Assembly: GCA_029942245.1 (NCBI GenBank)
Contig: JAOZTN010000055.1
Coordinates: forward strand, 1-19,275
Source: B18-G4 sp003648575
GTDB lineage: Bacteria; Bacteroidota; Bacteroidia; Bacteroidales; B18-G4
Length of the DNA stretch: 19,275 nucleotides
Reading direction: 5' to 3'
The notes beneath the pieces are model-generated. The model was not told the DNA's origin. It made no database searches and worked only from the letters and a program-made list of their open reading frames with translations. Position 1 is the stretch's first letter, and each line of letters starts with the position of its first letter. Below are positions 7,909 through 15,256 of this stretch, one piece after another. A program made the translations under genes and the position numbers.

Positions 7909-8388
7909 TTGAATATACTGATTTACGGATACGGAAATCCGGGGCGACAGGATGACGGCCTCGGAAATGCTTTCACGAGCAGGATACAGGAATGGGTTGC
8001 GATAGAAGGGCTTCACGATTTTCACTTCGACAGCAACTATCAGTTGAATATCGAAGACGCTGAAGCCATTGCAGGCATGGACCTGGTTATTTTTGCTGAT
8101 GCTTCAGAGGAAGAGATCGATGATTTCTGCCTGAGCAAGGTTGATGGCACTTCCGGGGTTTCATTTACAACGCATGCTGCCTCGCCCGGTTACATTGTAA
8201 AATTATGTGACGAACTGTTTAACAAAAAACCTCTTGTGTTGTTACTACACATTAAAGGTTACGAATGGGAATTTAAAGAAGGGTTAAGCGAAAAGGCTAC
8301 GGCCAATCTCAATGCTGCCCTTATTTACATGAAGAAGCATTTACTTCATCCGAAAGAATTCCTTAAACCGGATTTAAAATTTTGTTAA
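7909..8388 (+). CDS. hoxW: Hydrogenase maturation protease HoxW
   Basis: This peptidase removes the C-terminal tail of HoxH once nickel is in place. It has 159 residues, and the fold's metal-sensing residues are visible. GYGNPGRQDDGLG has D15/D16 in the usual acidic position, the FADA segment has D64, and the THAASP segment has H89. These correspond to the Glu/Asp, Asp and His ligands of HybD-type proteases. The only sensible start is TTG at 7909, because the conserved GYGNPG motif begins at residue 7 and no ATG is near. It lies 6 bp after the hoxH stop with a GAGG about 12 bp upstream in the hoxH end. The weak start codon probably keeps the enzyme at low, catalytic amounts. Confidence 0.92.
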   Translation: MNILIYGYGNPGRQDDGLGNAFTSRIQEWVAIEGLHDFHFDSNYQLNIEDAEAIAGMDLVIFADASEEEIDDFCLSKVDGTSGVSFTTHAASPGYIVKLCDELFNKKPLVLLLHIKGYEWEFKEGLSEKATANLNAALIYMKKHLLHPKEFLKPDLKFC

Positions 8389-8411
8389 ACAGAGAAGTAA
8401 ACCGTTGTATT

Positions 8412-9383
8412 ATGGATATGAAGACTACCTATATGGGATTGGAACTTAAGAATCCCATTATTGTAAGCAGTTCAAAGCTCACCAGCAATATCGACAATAT
8501 TCGCAAATGTGCCGATCAGGGCGCAGCTGCGATCGTGTTGAAATCCCTTTTCGAAGAACAGCTGCTGGCTGATGCCGACAAGCTGATGGACAGGGACGAA
8601 AAGTATTTCTGGTACCCTGAAGCTGTTGAATTTATTAACCAACATTCGAAGGATTTTGGTGTAAAAGAGTACCTTGAACTGCTTGGAGAAGCAAAAAAGT
8701 ACACAACTGTTCCGATTATTGCAAGCATCAACTGTGCAACTCCCAATGAATGGCCGAAGTTTGCCAAAACACTGGAAGAAGCAGGCGCTGATGGCATTGA
8801 GCTGAACATTGCTATTATTCCTATGTCCGGGGAAATCACAAGCCTGGAAGTAGAGGACAGGTATGTTGAGATCATCAAAGAAGTAAAGAAGTATACAAGC
8901 CTTCCTATTGCAGTGAAGTTTGGACCATTGTTCACCAACCCTGTAAGTATTATTCAACGTATGGATGAAGCAGGAGCTGATGCGCTGGTGATCTTCAACC
9001 GCTTCTATCGTCCCGATATCAATATCCATACTGAAAGCATCGTTCACAATAATATTCTGAGCGGCCCGGAAGAGATGACTCAGTCATTACGTTGGGTGTC
9101 ATTGCTTTCAGATAAGGTCAACTGCAACGTAGCTGCCAATACCGGTATACATGATGCAGAAGGCATGGTGAAACAACTTCTTGGCGGAGCCGATGCAGTA
9201 CAGGTTTGTTCTACACTATACAGCAACGGGATCAGCTACATCGATACCATGCTCCATGATCTGAAAGAATGGATGAGTGAACATAATTATGATTCCCTGA
9301 ACGACTTCAAAGGCAAGATCGCCCGTGATAACGAGCATGCTGCAGCATTTGCCAGGGTTCAGTTTATGAAGAGAAACTTTTAA
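8412..9383 (+). CDS. Dihydroorotate dehydrogenase-like FMN protein
   Basis: A TIM-barrel flavoprotein of the DHOD-like group rather than a true PyrD. FMN-site features are present: LKNPIIVSSSKL near the start, the lysines in IVLK (K44) and VKFGP (K169), and the C-terminal GGADAVQVCSTLYSNG phosphate loop. Where PyrD enzymes have NxSCPN with a catalytic Cys or Ser, this protein reads ELNIAIIPMSG, so the usual catalytic base is missing. This subgroup is known for that loss, and its substrate is unknown. I take the ATG at 8412 (323 residues; ATG at 8418 is also possible). A longer reading from TTG at 8382 would overlap hoxW and adds no conserved sequence. It is the last gene of the hox unit, 23 bp after hoxW and before a strong terminator. 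Whether it serves the hydrogenase or is simply co-transcribed is open. Confidence 0.88.
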   Translation: MDMKTTYMGLELKNPIIVSSSKLTSNIDNIRKCADQGAAAIVLKSLFEEQLLADADKLMDRDEKYFWYPEAVEFINQHSKDFGVKEYLELLGEAKKYTTVPIIASINCATPNEWPKFAKTLEEAGADGIELNIAIIPMSGEITSLEVEDRYVEIIKEVKKYTSLPIAVKFGPLFTNPVSIIQRMDEAGADALVIFNRFYRPDINIHTESIVHNNILSGPEEMTQSLRWVSLLSDKVNCNVAANTGIHDAEGMVKQLLGGADAVQVCSTLYSNGISYIDTMLHDLKEWMSEHNYDSLNDFKGKIARDNEHAAAFARVQFMKRNF

Positions 9384-9426
9384 AGAGTGCCTTGAGTATT
9401 TAAAGTACTTATAATACTTATAGTTA

Positions 9427-9460
9427 GGGCGGGATTTTCTTCGAAAATCCCGCCCTTTTA
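9427..9460 (+). terminator. Rho-independent terminator of the hox operon
   Basis: GGGCGGGATTTTC (9427-9439) pairs perfectly with GAAAATCCCGCCC (9443-9455) across a TTC loop, and TTTTA follows. The 13-bp stem lies 44 bp after the stop of the DHOD-like gene. This places the end of an approximately 6.2-kb transcript that starts near 3278. Confidence 0.92.
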
Positions 9461-9476
9461 TATATACACTTTCAAC

Positions 9477-9525
9477 CAGTAATCAGTAACCAGTAACCAG
9501 TAACGAGGAACTAGTAACTAGTAAC
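9477..9525. repeat. Tandem heptamer array B (CAGTAAC unit)
   Basis: Seven 7-bp units in a row: CAGTAAT, three CAGTAAC, GAGGAAC and two TAGTAAC. The right end contains the last codons and the TAG stop (9511-9513) of the small minus-strand gene. The unit closely resembles that of array D at 16729-16756 (CCAGTGA/CCAGTAA). Confidence 0.92.
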
Positions 9526-9711
9526 GTTTTCTTCCACCACCCCATGCTCACCGATAAGGTATCCCAGGTGGTTCCTACCTGTCTTCACAATATCCTGTCC
9601 TTCACAGGCTGTAATACCGGTCCATTTGCAATTTTTGCAGTGGCTGCTACCATTGATCTGAACGCTCCAGCACTCATCATGGGAAAGTTTAGAAGTGTCT
9701 ATCCTTTTCAT
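9511..9711 (-). CDS. Small Cys-containing hypothetical protein
   Basis: A 66-residue protein with no family I can name. Cysteines at 14, 25, 28 and 36 (CX10CX2CX7C, with HCKNCKW and ACEGQD) could bind a metal or form disulfides; there is no signal peptide or membrane segment. The overlapping plus-strand reading frame is hydrophobic and unpatterned. Support for the gene: an ATG start, a full -7 box TAGATTTG about 17 nt upstream (9735 to 9728), and Cys/Gly/charged spacing that looks constrained. The last four residues and the stop codon (TAG at 9513 to 9511) are encoded by heptamer array B, so the repeat has probably set the C-terminus. It is the only protein candidate between the hox terminator and the transporter. 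Confidence 0.6.
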   Translation of the reverse strand: MKRIDTSKLSHDECWSVQINGSSHCKNCKWTGITACEGQDIVKTGRNHLGYLIGEHGVVEENVTSY

Positions 9712-9727
9712 CCGCTTTATTTTGAGG

Positions 9728-9735
9728 CAAATCTA
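9728..9735 (-). promoter_or_regulatory. Candidate -7 element for the small Cys protein
   Basis: Minus-strand TAGATTTG matches TAnnTTTG and would start transcription about 10 nt before the ATG at 9711. The -33 position holds TTTT rather than TTTG. The region from here to 9769 is A/T-rich and otherwise featureless. Confidence 0.4.
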
Positions 9736-9769
9736 TAAAAAAATATATATAAAGAAAAAATAAATATGT

Positions 9770-10483
9770 CTAGATTGTTGACATGAACCAGAAGATACCA
9801 ATACCAATTGCCAGGGTCGCCCCGATCAACCTGACGATCTGGAAGGCCTTTGGGCTTTTCATGGCAGCAGACCTTTGACCGATGTAGCCTACGATTGCAG
9901 CATAAGTGATCATGGCAAACAGGGTCCCGATAGCAAAGCCGGTCAGATAAAGAACAGAGTCTGTCATGGAAGGCAGTGCCAGCGTAGGGATGAGGAGGAT
10001 CAGGTGCGAAACCCCTGCGAAACCATGGATAGTTCCTACACCCAGAGCAGCCATATTATTCTGCCGGATGACCTTTTTATGTACATGCTTATGTTCCGGG
10101 CCATGTGTGTGATCATGCTCATGAGGGTGTTCATGAATGTGCACATGCGGTTCCGGTTCATTGTGATAATGGGGGTGTTTGTGTTTAGGGATTCGTTTGT
10201 TGAACACCTTGTAAATTGCCCATATCCCAATCCCGATCAGGATCAAACCTACGATTTGTTCACTATACTGGGAGATAGCTTCTACGGGGATGTATTCTTT
10301 GAAAACAAGAAAGAGTATGCCAATCAGGAGCATGCCTACAATATGACCTAAACCCCAGAATAAGCCTATTCCCCAGGAACGTTTTTTGTTTTCAATTGCG
10401 AGAGGCGTTACCGCTGCCAGGTGATCGGGGCCTGTGATCACATGCAGTGAACTTGCTACAATACCTGAAAGAATCTGGATCAT
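9770..10483 (-). CDS. UreH/NicO-type nickel (cobalt) transporter, His-rich
   Basis: An integral membrane protein of 237 residues, probably moving Ni2+ or Co2+. Helix 1 carries HVITGPDHLAAV (14-25) and helix 2 GLFWGLGHIVG (40-50), both typical of UreH-like members of the NicO/HupE-type groups. A cytoplasmic or periplasmic loop at 101-135 contains 15 histidines in 35 residues, a metal-binding tract. Later helices carry GTIHGFAGVSH. I use the ATG at 10483: the longer TTG start at 10504 lies inside a -7 promoter element. It is oriented toward the hydrogenase locus but outside the hox operon. Direction of transport cannot be read from the sequence: import would feed HoxH, while export (RcnA-like) would detoxify. 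The hydrogenase context favours supply. Confidence 0.8.
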   Translation of the reverse strand: MIQILSGIVASSLHVITGPDHLAAVTPLAIENKKRSWGIGLFWGLGHIVGMLLIGILFLVFKEYIPVEAISQYSEQIVGLILIGIGIWAIYKVFNKRIPKHKHPHYHNEPEPHVHIHEHPHEHDHTHGPEHKHVHKKVIRQNNMAALGVGTIHGFAGVSHLILLIPTLALPSMTDSVLYLTGFAIGTLFAMITYAAIVGYIGQRSAAMKSPKAFQIVRLIGATLAIGIGIFWFMSTI

Positions 10484-10501
10484 CGTGATATATTTGAGCG
10501 C

Positions 10502-10509
10502 CAAAAATA
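10502..10509 (-). promoter_or_regulatory. Candidate -7 element for the metal transporter
   Basis: Minus-strand TATTTTTG is a full TAnnTTTG match. It would start transcription about 13 nt before the ATG at 10483, which argues against the TTG start at 10504 that overlaps it. No TTTG is found 19 bp upstream. Confidence 0.45.
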
Positions 10510-10537
10510 TATAATATTGTATTATCTTGCGCTTAGA

Positions 10538-11296
10538 ATGAATTCATATTACAGGTATTTTATTAAACTTTCTTACAACGGAAAAGCATACCATGGATGG
10601 CAGATGCAGGAGAATGCCATCACAATACAGCAGGTGCTTGAGGAAGCATTCAGTACTATTTTTGATTCTAAGGTTGCTATTACCGGGGCGGGACGAACCG
10701 ACACAGGAGTTCATGCACGTGAATTTTATGCTCATTTTGATCTGGGGATGCAATTGAGTGCTAAAGATCTGGGCGAGAAAGTATATAAATTGAATAGTTT
10801 TTTGCCTTCTGATATCTTTATCTTCGATATTCTTGAGGTTGCACCTGATATGCATGCACGTTTTTCAGCTATTTCCCGCACATATGAGTATTTGATCACA
10901 AATCGCAAGGATCCTTTCAATGCTGAATTGGCCTGGCAGGTATATCATGAACTGGATATTGATAGAATGAATAAAGGATCAGCCCTTTTGTTGGAATATA
11001 CAGACTTTACCAGTTTTTCAAAGCTTCATACACAGGTTAAAACCAACAATTGTGATGTGATGGAGGCATATTGGGAACAAAAGGAAGACATGCTGATCTT
11101 TACTATTAAAGCCGACCGTTTCCTGAGAAATATGGTTCGGGCTATTGTGGGTACCCTGATAGACCTCGGCAGGGGAAAGATAGACCTGGATGAATTCAGA
11201 TCTGTGATAGAAGCTAAAGACCGCTCTGAAGCAGGTCTTTCAGTCCCGGCTCACGGATTATATTTGACCGATATTGAATATCCGGATGAAATGTAA
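10538..11296 (+). CDS. truA: tRNA pseudouridine(38-40) synthase TruA
   Basis: TruA converts uridines 38, 39 and 40 in the tRNA anticodon stem to pseudouridine. It has 252 residues, near the usual length. The catalytic aspartate is D55 in GAGRTDTGVHA; the early YFIKLSYNGKAYHGWQ and the later RFLRNMVRAIVGTL motifs are also family hallmarks. The chosen ATG at 10538 gives the standard N-terminus; an upstream in-frame TTG at 10517 overlaps the promoter region. A 7/8 match to the -7 box (TAATATTG, 10512-10519) would leave a leader of about 13 nt. It diverges from the transporter and converges on the transketolase-like gene. It is a housekeeping gene with no visible link to the hydrogenase. Confidence 0.94.
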   Translation: MNSYYRYFIKLSYNGKAYHGWQMQENAITIQQVLEEAFSTIFDSKVAITGAGRTDTGVHAREFYAHFDLGMQLSAKDLGEKVYKLNSFLPSDIFIFDILEVAPDMHARFSAISRTYEYLITNRKDPFNAELAWQVYHELDIDRMNKGSALLLEYTDFTSFSKLHTQVKTNNCDVMEAYWEQKEDMLIFTIKADRFLRNMVRAIVGTLIDLGRGKIDLDEFRSVIEAKDRSEAGLSVPAHGLYLTDIEYPDEM

Positions 11297-11336
11297 AAGA
11301 ATTTGATTGCTTAATTCCAATACTTCAGTTGAAGCA

Positions 11337-12140
11337 TCATGATACGCCCCTTTCTAGTTCCCGAAGGAAAGATTCTGCTTCTTTTTTCGAAGGCGCTTTG
11401 CCATGCCATCTGTTATCTCCCTCAATACTTGAAACACCTTTTCCCACAATAGTATCTGCCAGGATCACGCTGGGTTTACTATGGATGTTTATGGCTTCCT
11501 CGTAGGCAGAAAATACATCTTCGTGCACATGGCCATCGCAATGGATCACATGCCAGCCAAAAGATTTCCATTTATCGGTAGTTAGTTCAATCTTTGGTAA
11601 ATCTTCGACCTTGCCATCGATCGCTGCTCCATTCCTGTCGACAAGAATAGTAAGTTTACTAAGATTGTGGTGTACTGCTTCCATAGCTGCTTTCCGGATT
11701 GAGCTCTCTTCCAGGTCTCCTTCTCTGAGTATGCAGTAGATATGGTAATCGTTCTTATCCTTCCTTGCTGTGATAGCCATTTCAACAGCTAAGGATAAGC
11801 CTTGTCCCGCTGAGCCTGAGAAATGTTTGTTGCCTGGCATTCCAAGCTTTTGGAGGGTATTCAATTCCTCTTGAGAGAAGCATCCCGCCAGGGCCATGGC
11901 AGCATACAGTACAGAAGAAACATGCTCAATTGACAGGATCAGGCGGTCGCGCTCCTTGCGACCCGGGTCCTGGCAATGGTGTTTCATAACACCAAAATAA
12001 AGGCAGGTGAAGATATCGGCCAGCCCGAGAGAACCTCCGGTATGCCCTGAACCTGCCTCAGCAAGGCTCCTGATGATTTCAGCCCGGACTTCCCGTGAGA
12101 TCTTCCTAAGTTCCTGATCCGATGGTATTTTTGTGTTCAT
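11337..12140 (-). CDS. Transketolase N-terminal-like protein, altered ThDP motifs
   Basis: 267 residues corresponding to the thiamine-diphosphate-binding N-terminal half of transketolase. Conserved parts are AGSGHTGGSLGLADI (H33), SGSAGQGLSLAVEMA (108-122), VDRNG (167-171) and DGH. Two sites deviate. The usual LSKGHAAPALYA reads LSIEHVSSVLYA (71-73). The metal-binding GDGE...EG reads REGDLEES (139-146), with glutamate where the Mg2+-binding aspartate should be. The C-terminal half (pyrimidine domain) is absent from the window; in split transketolases it normally sits next door. It lies 23 bp downstream of DUF456 on the same strand, probably one transcript. It may be a degenerate or non-canonical paralogue. 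Activity is doubtful but not excluded, since Glu can sometimes replace Asp as a ligand. Confidence 0.85.
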   Translation of the reverse strand: MNTKIPSDQELRKISREVRAEIIRSLAEAGSGHTGGSLGLADIFTCLYFGVMKHHCQDPGRKERDRLILSIEHVSSVLYAAMALAGCFSQEELNTLQKLGMPGNKHFSGSAGQGLSLAVEMAITARKDKNDYHIYCILREGDLEESSIRKAAMEAVHHNLSKLTILVDRNGAAIDGKVEDLPKIELTTDKWKSFGWHVIHCDGHVHEDVFSAYEEAINIHSKPSVILADTIVGKGVSSIEGDNRWHGKAPSKKEAESFLRELERGVS

Positions 12141-12163
12141 AGCTACAATCTAGCGCAATCTTA

Positions 12164-12682
12164 TTACCACATTGGCTGTGAGAAAGCATATTTAAAAAAG
12201 TAGTATGCGCAAACTCCGGAGTACACGAGCTTCAGCATAGTGCCTGTTAAAAATCCGATAAAGGAACCGATGGCCGCAATAAAAGATTCTCTTGAATCCC
12301 GGTTGCCGGTGGCTTCTCCAATATAAGCGCCAACAAATGGGCCAAGGATGATGCCGAAAACCCCGAATGGCCCAATCAACACAATAGATGGTAAGATGAA
12401 GATTCCGAAAATGAGGCCGATGGTACTGCCCCAGACCCCCCGTTTTGTCCCTCCAAACTTTTTAGTTCCGTAAATAGGTACGATATAATCAAGCACAGTT
12501 ACCAGGACCATGATCCCGGCGAGGGCCCAGATGGTGTCTCCGTCCATACGGGGAGGGCTCATGAATTGAAGCAGGATCAAAGCAAGAAAAGCCACGGCCT
12601 GGCCAGGTAAAATTGGGAGTATACAACCGATAAAACCAACGATCAATAAGATGATTCCCAATACAAACAATAATATATCCAT
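12164..12682 (-). CDS. DUF456 family membrane protein
   Basis: A 172-residue integral membrane protein of the DUF456 family, whose function is unknown. It opens with a hydrophobic helix containing the family's VGFIGCILPILPGQ segment (16-29). Further helices are rich in glycine (GLIFGIFILP, GPFGVFGIILGPFVGAYIGE), and the C-terminal IAAIGSFIGFLTGTMLK segment is also typical. The ATG at 12682 is preceded by a full -7 box, TATTTTTG, on the minus strand at 12707 to 12700, giving a short leader of roughly 12 nt. It is upstream of the transketolase-like gene with a 23-bp gap, so both are likely co-transcribed. Confidence 0.85.
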   Translation of the reverse strand: MDILLFVLGIILLIVGFIGCILPILPGQAVAFLALILLQFMSPPRMDGDTIWALAGIMVLVTVLDYIVPIYGTKKFGGTKRGVWGSTIGLIFGIFILPSIVLIGPFGVFGIILGPFVGAYIGEATGNRDSRESFIAAIGSFIGFLTGTMLKLVYSGVCAYYFFKYAFSQPMW

Positions 12683-12699
12683 GGTAACTGATTTTTAAA

Positions 12700-12707
12700 C
12701 AAAAATA
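12700..12707 (-). promoter_or_regulatory. Candidate -7 element for DUF456 and transketolase-like pair
   Basis: Minus-strand TATTTTTG, a full TAnnTTTG match 18 bp upstream of the DUF456 ATG. There is no TTTG at the 19-bp position, so the call rests on the -7 box only. Confidence 0.4.
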
Positions 12708-12773
12708 AGACTTTACGGATTGAAATTTGCCTCTCTGATATATTCAGCAGCTTTATTGATCCTGCCTTTCAAT

Positions 12774-15215
12774 TCATCCATTAGCTTTTCTTTTCATTCG
12801 TTTTCTTCTGATCCTTATAAAAATGATGATGGCCAGGAAAAGGGTCACAATCAGCGGGATGAGCACTTTTGTCACTGCTGCCCATTTTATATCCTCATTT
12901 AGCAAGCGGCTGTGTTCTTCATCAGTATGAGGAACCATACCAATTATGCCGCCCGTCTTAACAAGCATGGCAATGGGAATGCTTCCGTTCGGAATATCCT
13001 TGTGGCATGCGATACACACACCTATTCTCTCCATTCGATCCCTGCTGTCCTGCGACAAAGGACCTGATAGGGGCCAATGATGCCCTACGGTTTGCAATTG
13101 TTGTCCGTCGCGTGTCACAATCTTTGAAAGATCAATATCAAGTCCGTCTATGGTATGGAATTGCACCCTTGCATTTTGGCTCAGAACCGAGCCATCTGCA
13201 TCACGCAGGTCTAGGTATTTGTCAGTATCATAGGCATTCATGTATACTCCACCATTAATACCATAACCGAGGGTTTTCGGGTTGGCATGGCAGGATGTGC
13301 ATTCCCTGGCTTGCCGGCTGCTGGTATGTGGCTGAGCAGGTGTCATATCGATGCCCCGCTGACCTTCATCACCACCTCCTTCTATGTTAGGTGGTGTTCG
13401 CCATATCTTATTGGAGACAATAATGTCGCCTTCTTTTCCGATAACCGTGGTGATCTGTTGACAACCGGTGATCACTGGACAGATACGACCTTCACCATTG
13501 ATACCCAGGATGGGGTCCTCCCAGCGAACATAGGTGCGGCCTTCTGATGCTTTCCCATCCTGAGTGGCTGTTCCTCCATCTTTCAGCCAATCAGTACTCT
13601 TCAGGCCCTGTGAATAATCCACTCGCACATGGCATCCGTAACATTGCGGTGCCCAGGTAGAATGACAGGCGTAACACTCCATTTTATCGAGGTGTGTGCC
13701 TATGTTTACCATGGCTGTATTCGCTTTTAACGGGTTGATCCAGGAGTCCTCTTCATTGATCTTTTTCAACAGAGGTACACGGAAATCCAGCCCGCTGGCC
13801 GAATGAACGATAACAGCTTCTCCATCCCTGACGATATTTCCGAAGGGATTTCCACGGGTAGTGAGAAGATAGCCATCCTGTTGCGGGTAGATAGTAGAAA
13901 ATTCTTCCTGTTCACTCAATAATTCTGAAACTGTGCCTCTTTCATTTTCCTCTGGTTCAATGCCAAATTCATCCTGATACCCCAATGGAAGTTCCCAGGG
14001 GAAGAAATCAGGGTTTCCATGACAGTCGGCACATTCAACCTCTACCTCGCCCATAGTGGTTCCGCCAATATTCCCGTTCCCATGCATGGCAATGGTGGTA
14101 TGACAATCCTGGCATAAGAGTCCCCCGCGGGGGTTTTCAGCCCGGCTTTCAGGACTGTGGTGATGGTCGTCACGTATAAACTGGTAGTTCTTGCCATGCA
14201 ATTTAGGCTGGCTGCTGCCATCTTCCTGCCAGGGTGTATCATATTCCGACTCGATGAGTCCCAGGAAAGACACTCCTATTCGTTTCCCCCGATTGTGGCA
14301 ACTGGCACAGGTCTCAGGAGGAATACCTGACCATGTTTTATCGTGAAGGCTAACTTTTGCTTTTCTCGATGACTGTATACTATGCACCAGCATATGGCCG
14401 GGTTCATCTCCGGGTATCGAAGGGTCGAGTCCTTCGTACAAGCCCTCATCCCCAAAGGGGATATGGCAGGCAGCACATCCATCACCATGGTAGTCACCCC
14501 GTCTTTGCTTTCCTCTCACACCAACATGGCATCGAAGACATTCAGAACGCAGGTAAGTGAGGACACCCTGTTCCGGGTGCTCATCAATTGTATTGATATC
14601 GGCTTCAGGAAGCAAAGCCAGGTGCTCAGGAAAGTTAGCCGGGTATTTATCTCGCAAGCGATGCATATACTCTTTATATGCAGGGGTTCCTACGTCCGGT
14701 GTCAATCCGTTCGTGTCACTGATTTCATAATTTCCATAAATGGGATCGTATCCTGTTTGTGCTCCCCATCCCCATAGTGCCCCCTGTATCTTTCCGGCTT
14801 CTGTTTGCATGAGGTTGCGATGCATATTGTAATAGTACTCATCATGGCAATGCCGGCATGATCCGTCTTCCAGCCATATAGATCCCGGGTAGCTGATCAT
14901 GTTTTTATGGGCCACGTCCTTATTCCCGGTTTTTGCATTCCCCATATGGCAAACAACACAGCCATTGGGATCGTCAAGTTCATTGCCCAGTTCATAAATA
15001 TCCTTTGCCATCTTTGAATCATGCTGCCGGATGGGCGCGATCCCTTCATGACAACCGGATGTGAGACATCCGCTCTCATTAGCAGGGTAGGCATCGGGAG
15101 AATGCTGAATGCTTATTCCTTCAACGGGACTTCCGGTCCCCGGACCACTAAATGCATAAATGACCAGACAGGCAAGCGAAAAGCTAATAATAAAAAGAAT
15201 TCCGGATTTAGACAT
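12774..15215 (-). CDS. Membrane-anchored multiheme (12-site) cytochrome c
   Basis: An 813-residue c-type cytochrome. CXXCH heme sites start at residues 86, 120, 226, 247, 303, 368, 395, 514, 525, 639 and 734, and one longer CX4CH site starts at C50, for up to 12 hemes. An N-terminal hydrophobic segment (5-22) acts as export signal or anchor. A C-terminal helix (783-801) ends in a highly basic tail (RIRRKRMKRK), so the heme domain faces the periplasm. Residues 410-510 hold no heme site and may form a separate fold; C579 and C585 are extra cysteines. The role is probably electron transfer between the quinone pool or inner membrane and periplasmic or extracellular partners, but no enzyme partner is adjacent. 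I cannot assign it to a named family. It diverges from the DUF4269 gene. Confidence 0.92.
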   Translation of the reverse strand: MSKSGILFIISFSLACLVIYAFSGPGTGSPVEGISIQHSPDAYPANESGCLTSGCHEGIAPIRQHDSKMAKDIYELGNELDDPNGCVVCHMGNAKTGNKDVAHKNMISYPGSIWLEDGSCRHCHDEYYYNMHRNLMQTEAGKIQGALWGWGAQTGYDPIYGNYEISDTNGLTPDVGTPAYKEYMHRLRDKYPANFPEHLALLPEADINTIDEHPEQGVLTYLRSECLRCHVGVRGKQRRGDYHGDGCAACHIPFGDEGLYEGLDPSIPGDEPGHMLVHSIQSSRKAKVSLHDKTWSGIPPETCASCHNRGKRIGVSFLGLIESEYDTPWQEDGSSQPKLHGKNYQFIRDDHHHSPESRAENPRGGLLCQDCHTTIAMHGNGNIGGTTMGEVEVECADCHGNPDFFPWELPLGYQDEFGIEPEENERGTVSELLSEQEEFSTIYPQQDGYLLTTRGNPFGNIVRDGEAVIVHSASGLDFRVPLLKKINEEDSWINPLKANTAMVNIGTHLDKMECYACHSTWAPQCYGCHVRVDYSQGLKSTDWLKDGGTATQDGKASEGRTYVRWEDPILGINGEGRICPVITGCQQITTVIGKEGDIIVSNKIWRTPPNIEGGGDEGQRGIDMTPAQPHTSSRQARECTSCHANPKTLGYGINGGVYMNAYDTDKYLDLRDADGSVLSQNARVQFHTIDGLDIDLSKIVTRDGQQLQTVGHHWPLSGPLSQDSRDRMERIGVCIACHKDIPNGSIPIAMLVKTGGIIGMVPHTDEEHSRLLNEDIKWAAVTKVLIPLIVTLFLAIIIFIRIRRKRMKRKANG

Positions 15216-15242
15216 GATACAGGCTTTGTATGTAAATATACT

Positions 15243-15250
15243 TAAATTTG
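15243..15250 (+). promoter_or_regulatory. Candidate -7 element for the DUF4269 gene
   Basis: TAAATTTG matches TAnnTTTG and ends 6 bp before the chosen ATG at 15257. The predicted start of transcription would be at or next to that codon, giving a leaderless or nearly leaderless mRNA. The nearest TTTG upstream (15225-15228) is 14 bp away, short of the usual 19. Confidence 0.4.
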
Positions 15251-15256
15251 GCCTTC

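Noticed and set aside
8412..9383. True dihydroorotate dehydrogenase (pyrD)
   Set aside because: The catalytic-base motif is replaced by ELNIAIIPMSG and the neighbours are hydrogenase genes, not pyrimidine genes.
9477..9525. CRISPR-like repeat
   Set aside because: Units are 7 bp and contiguous with no spacers; all arrays in the window share this form.
9544..9738. 64-residue plus-strand frame overlapping the small Cys protein
   Set aside because: It is hydrophobic without pattern and lacks a promoter; the minus-strand frame has a -7 box and structured cysteine spacing.
15165..15215. Lipobox in the multiheme cytochrome (C16)
   Set aside because: The hydrophobic core continues past C16 and the -3 residue is serine, so this is better read as an ordinary signal or anchor helix.
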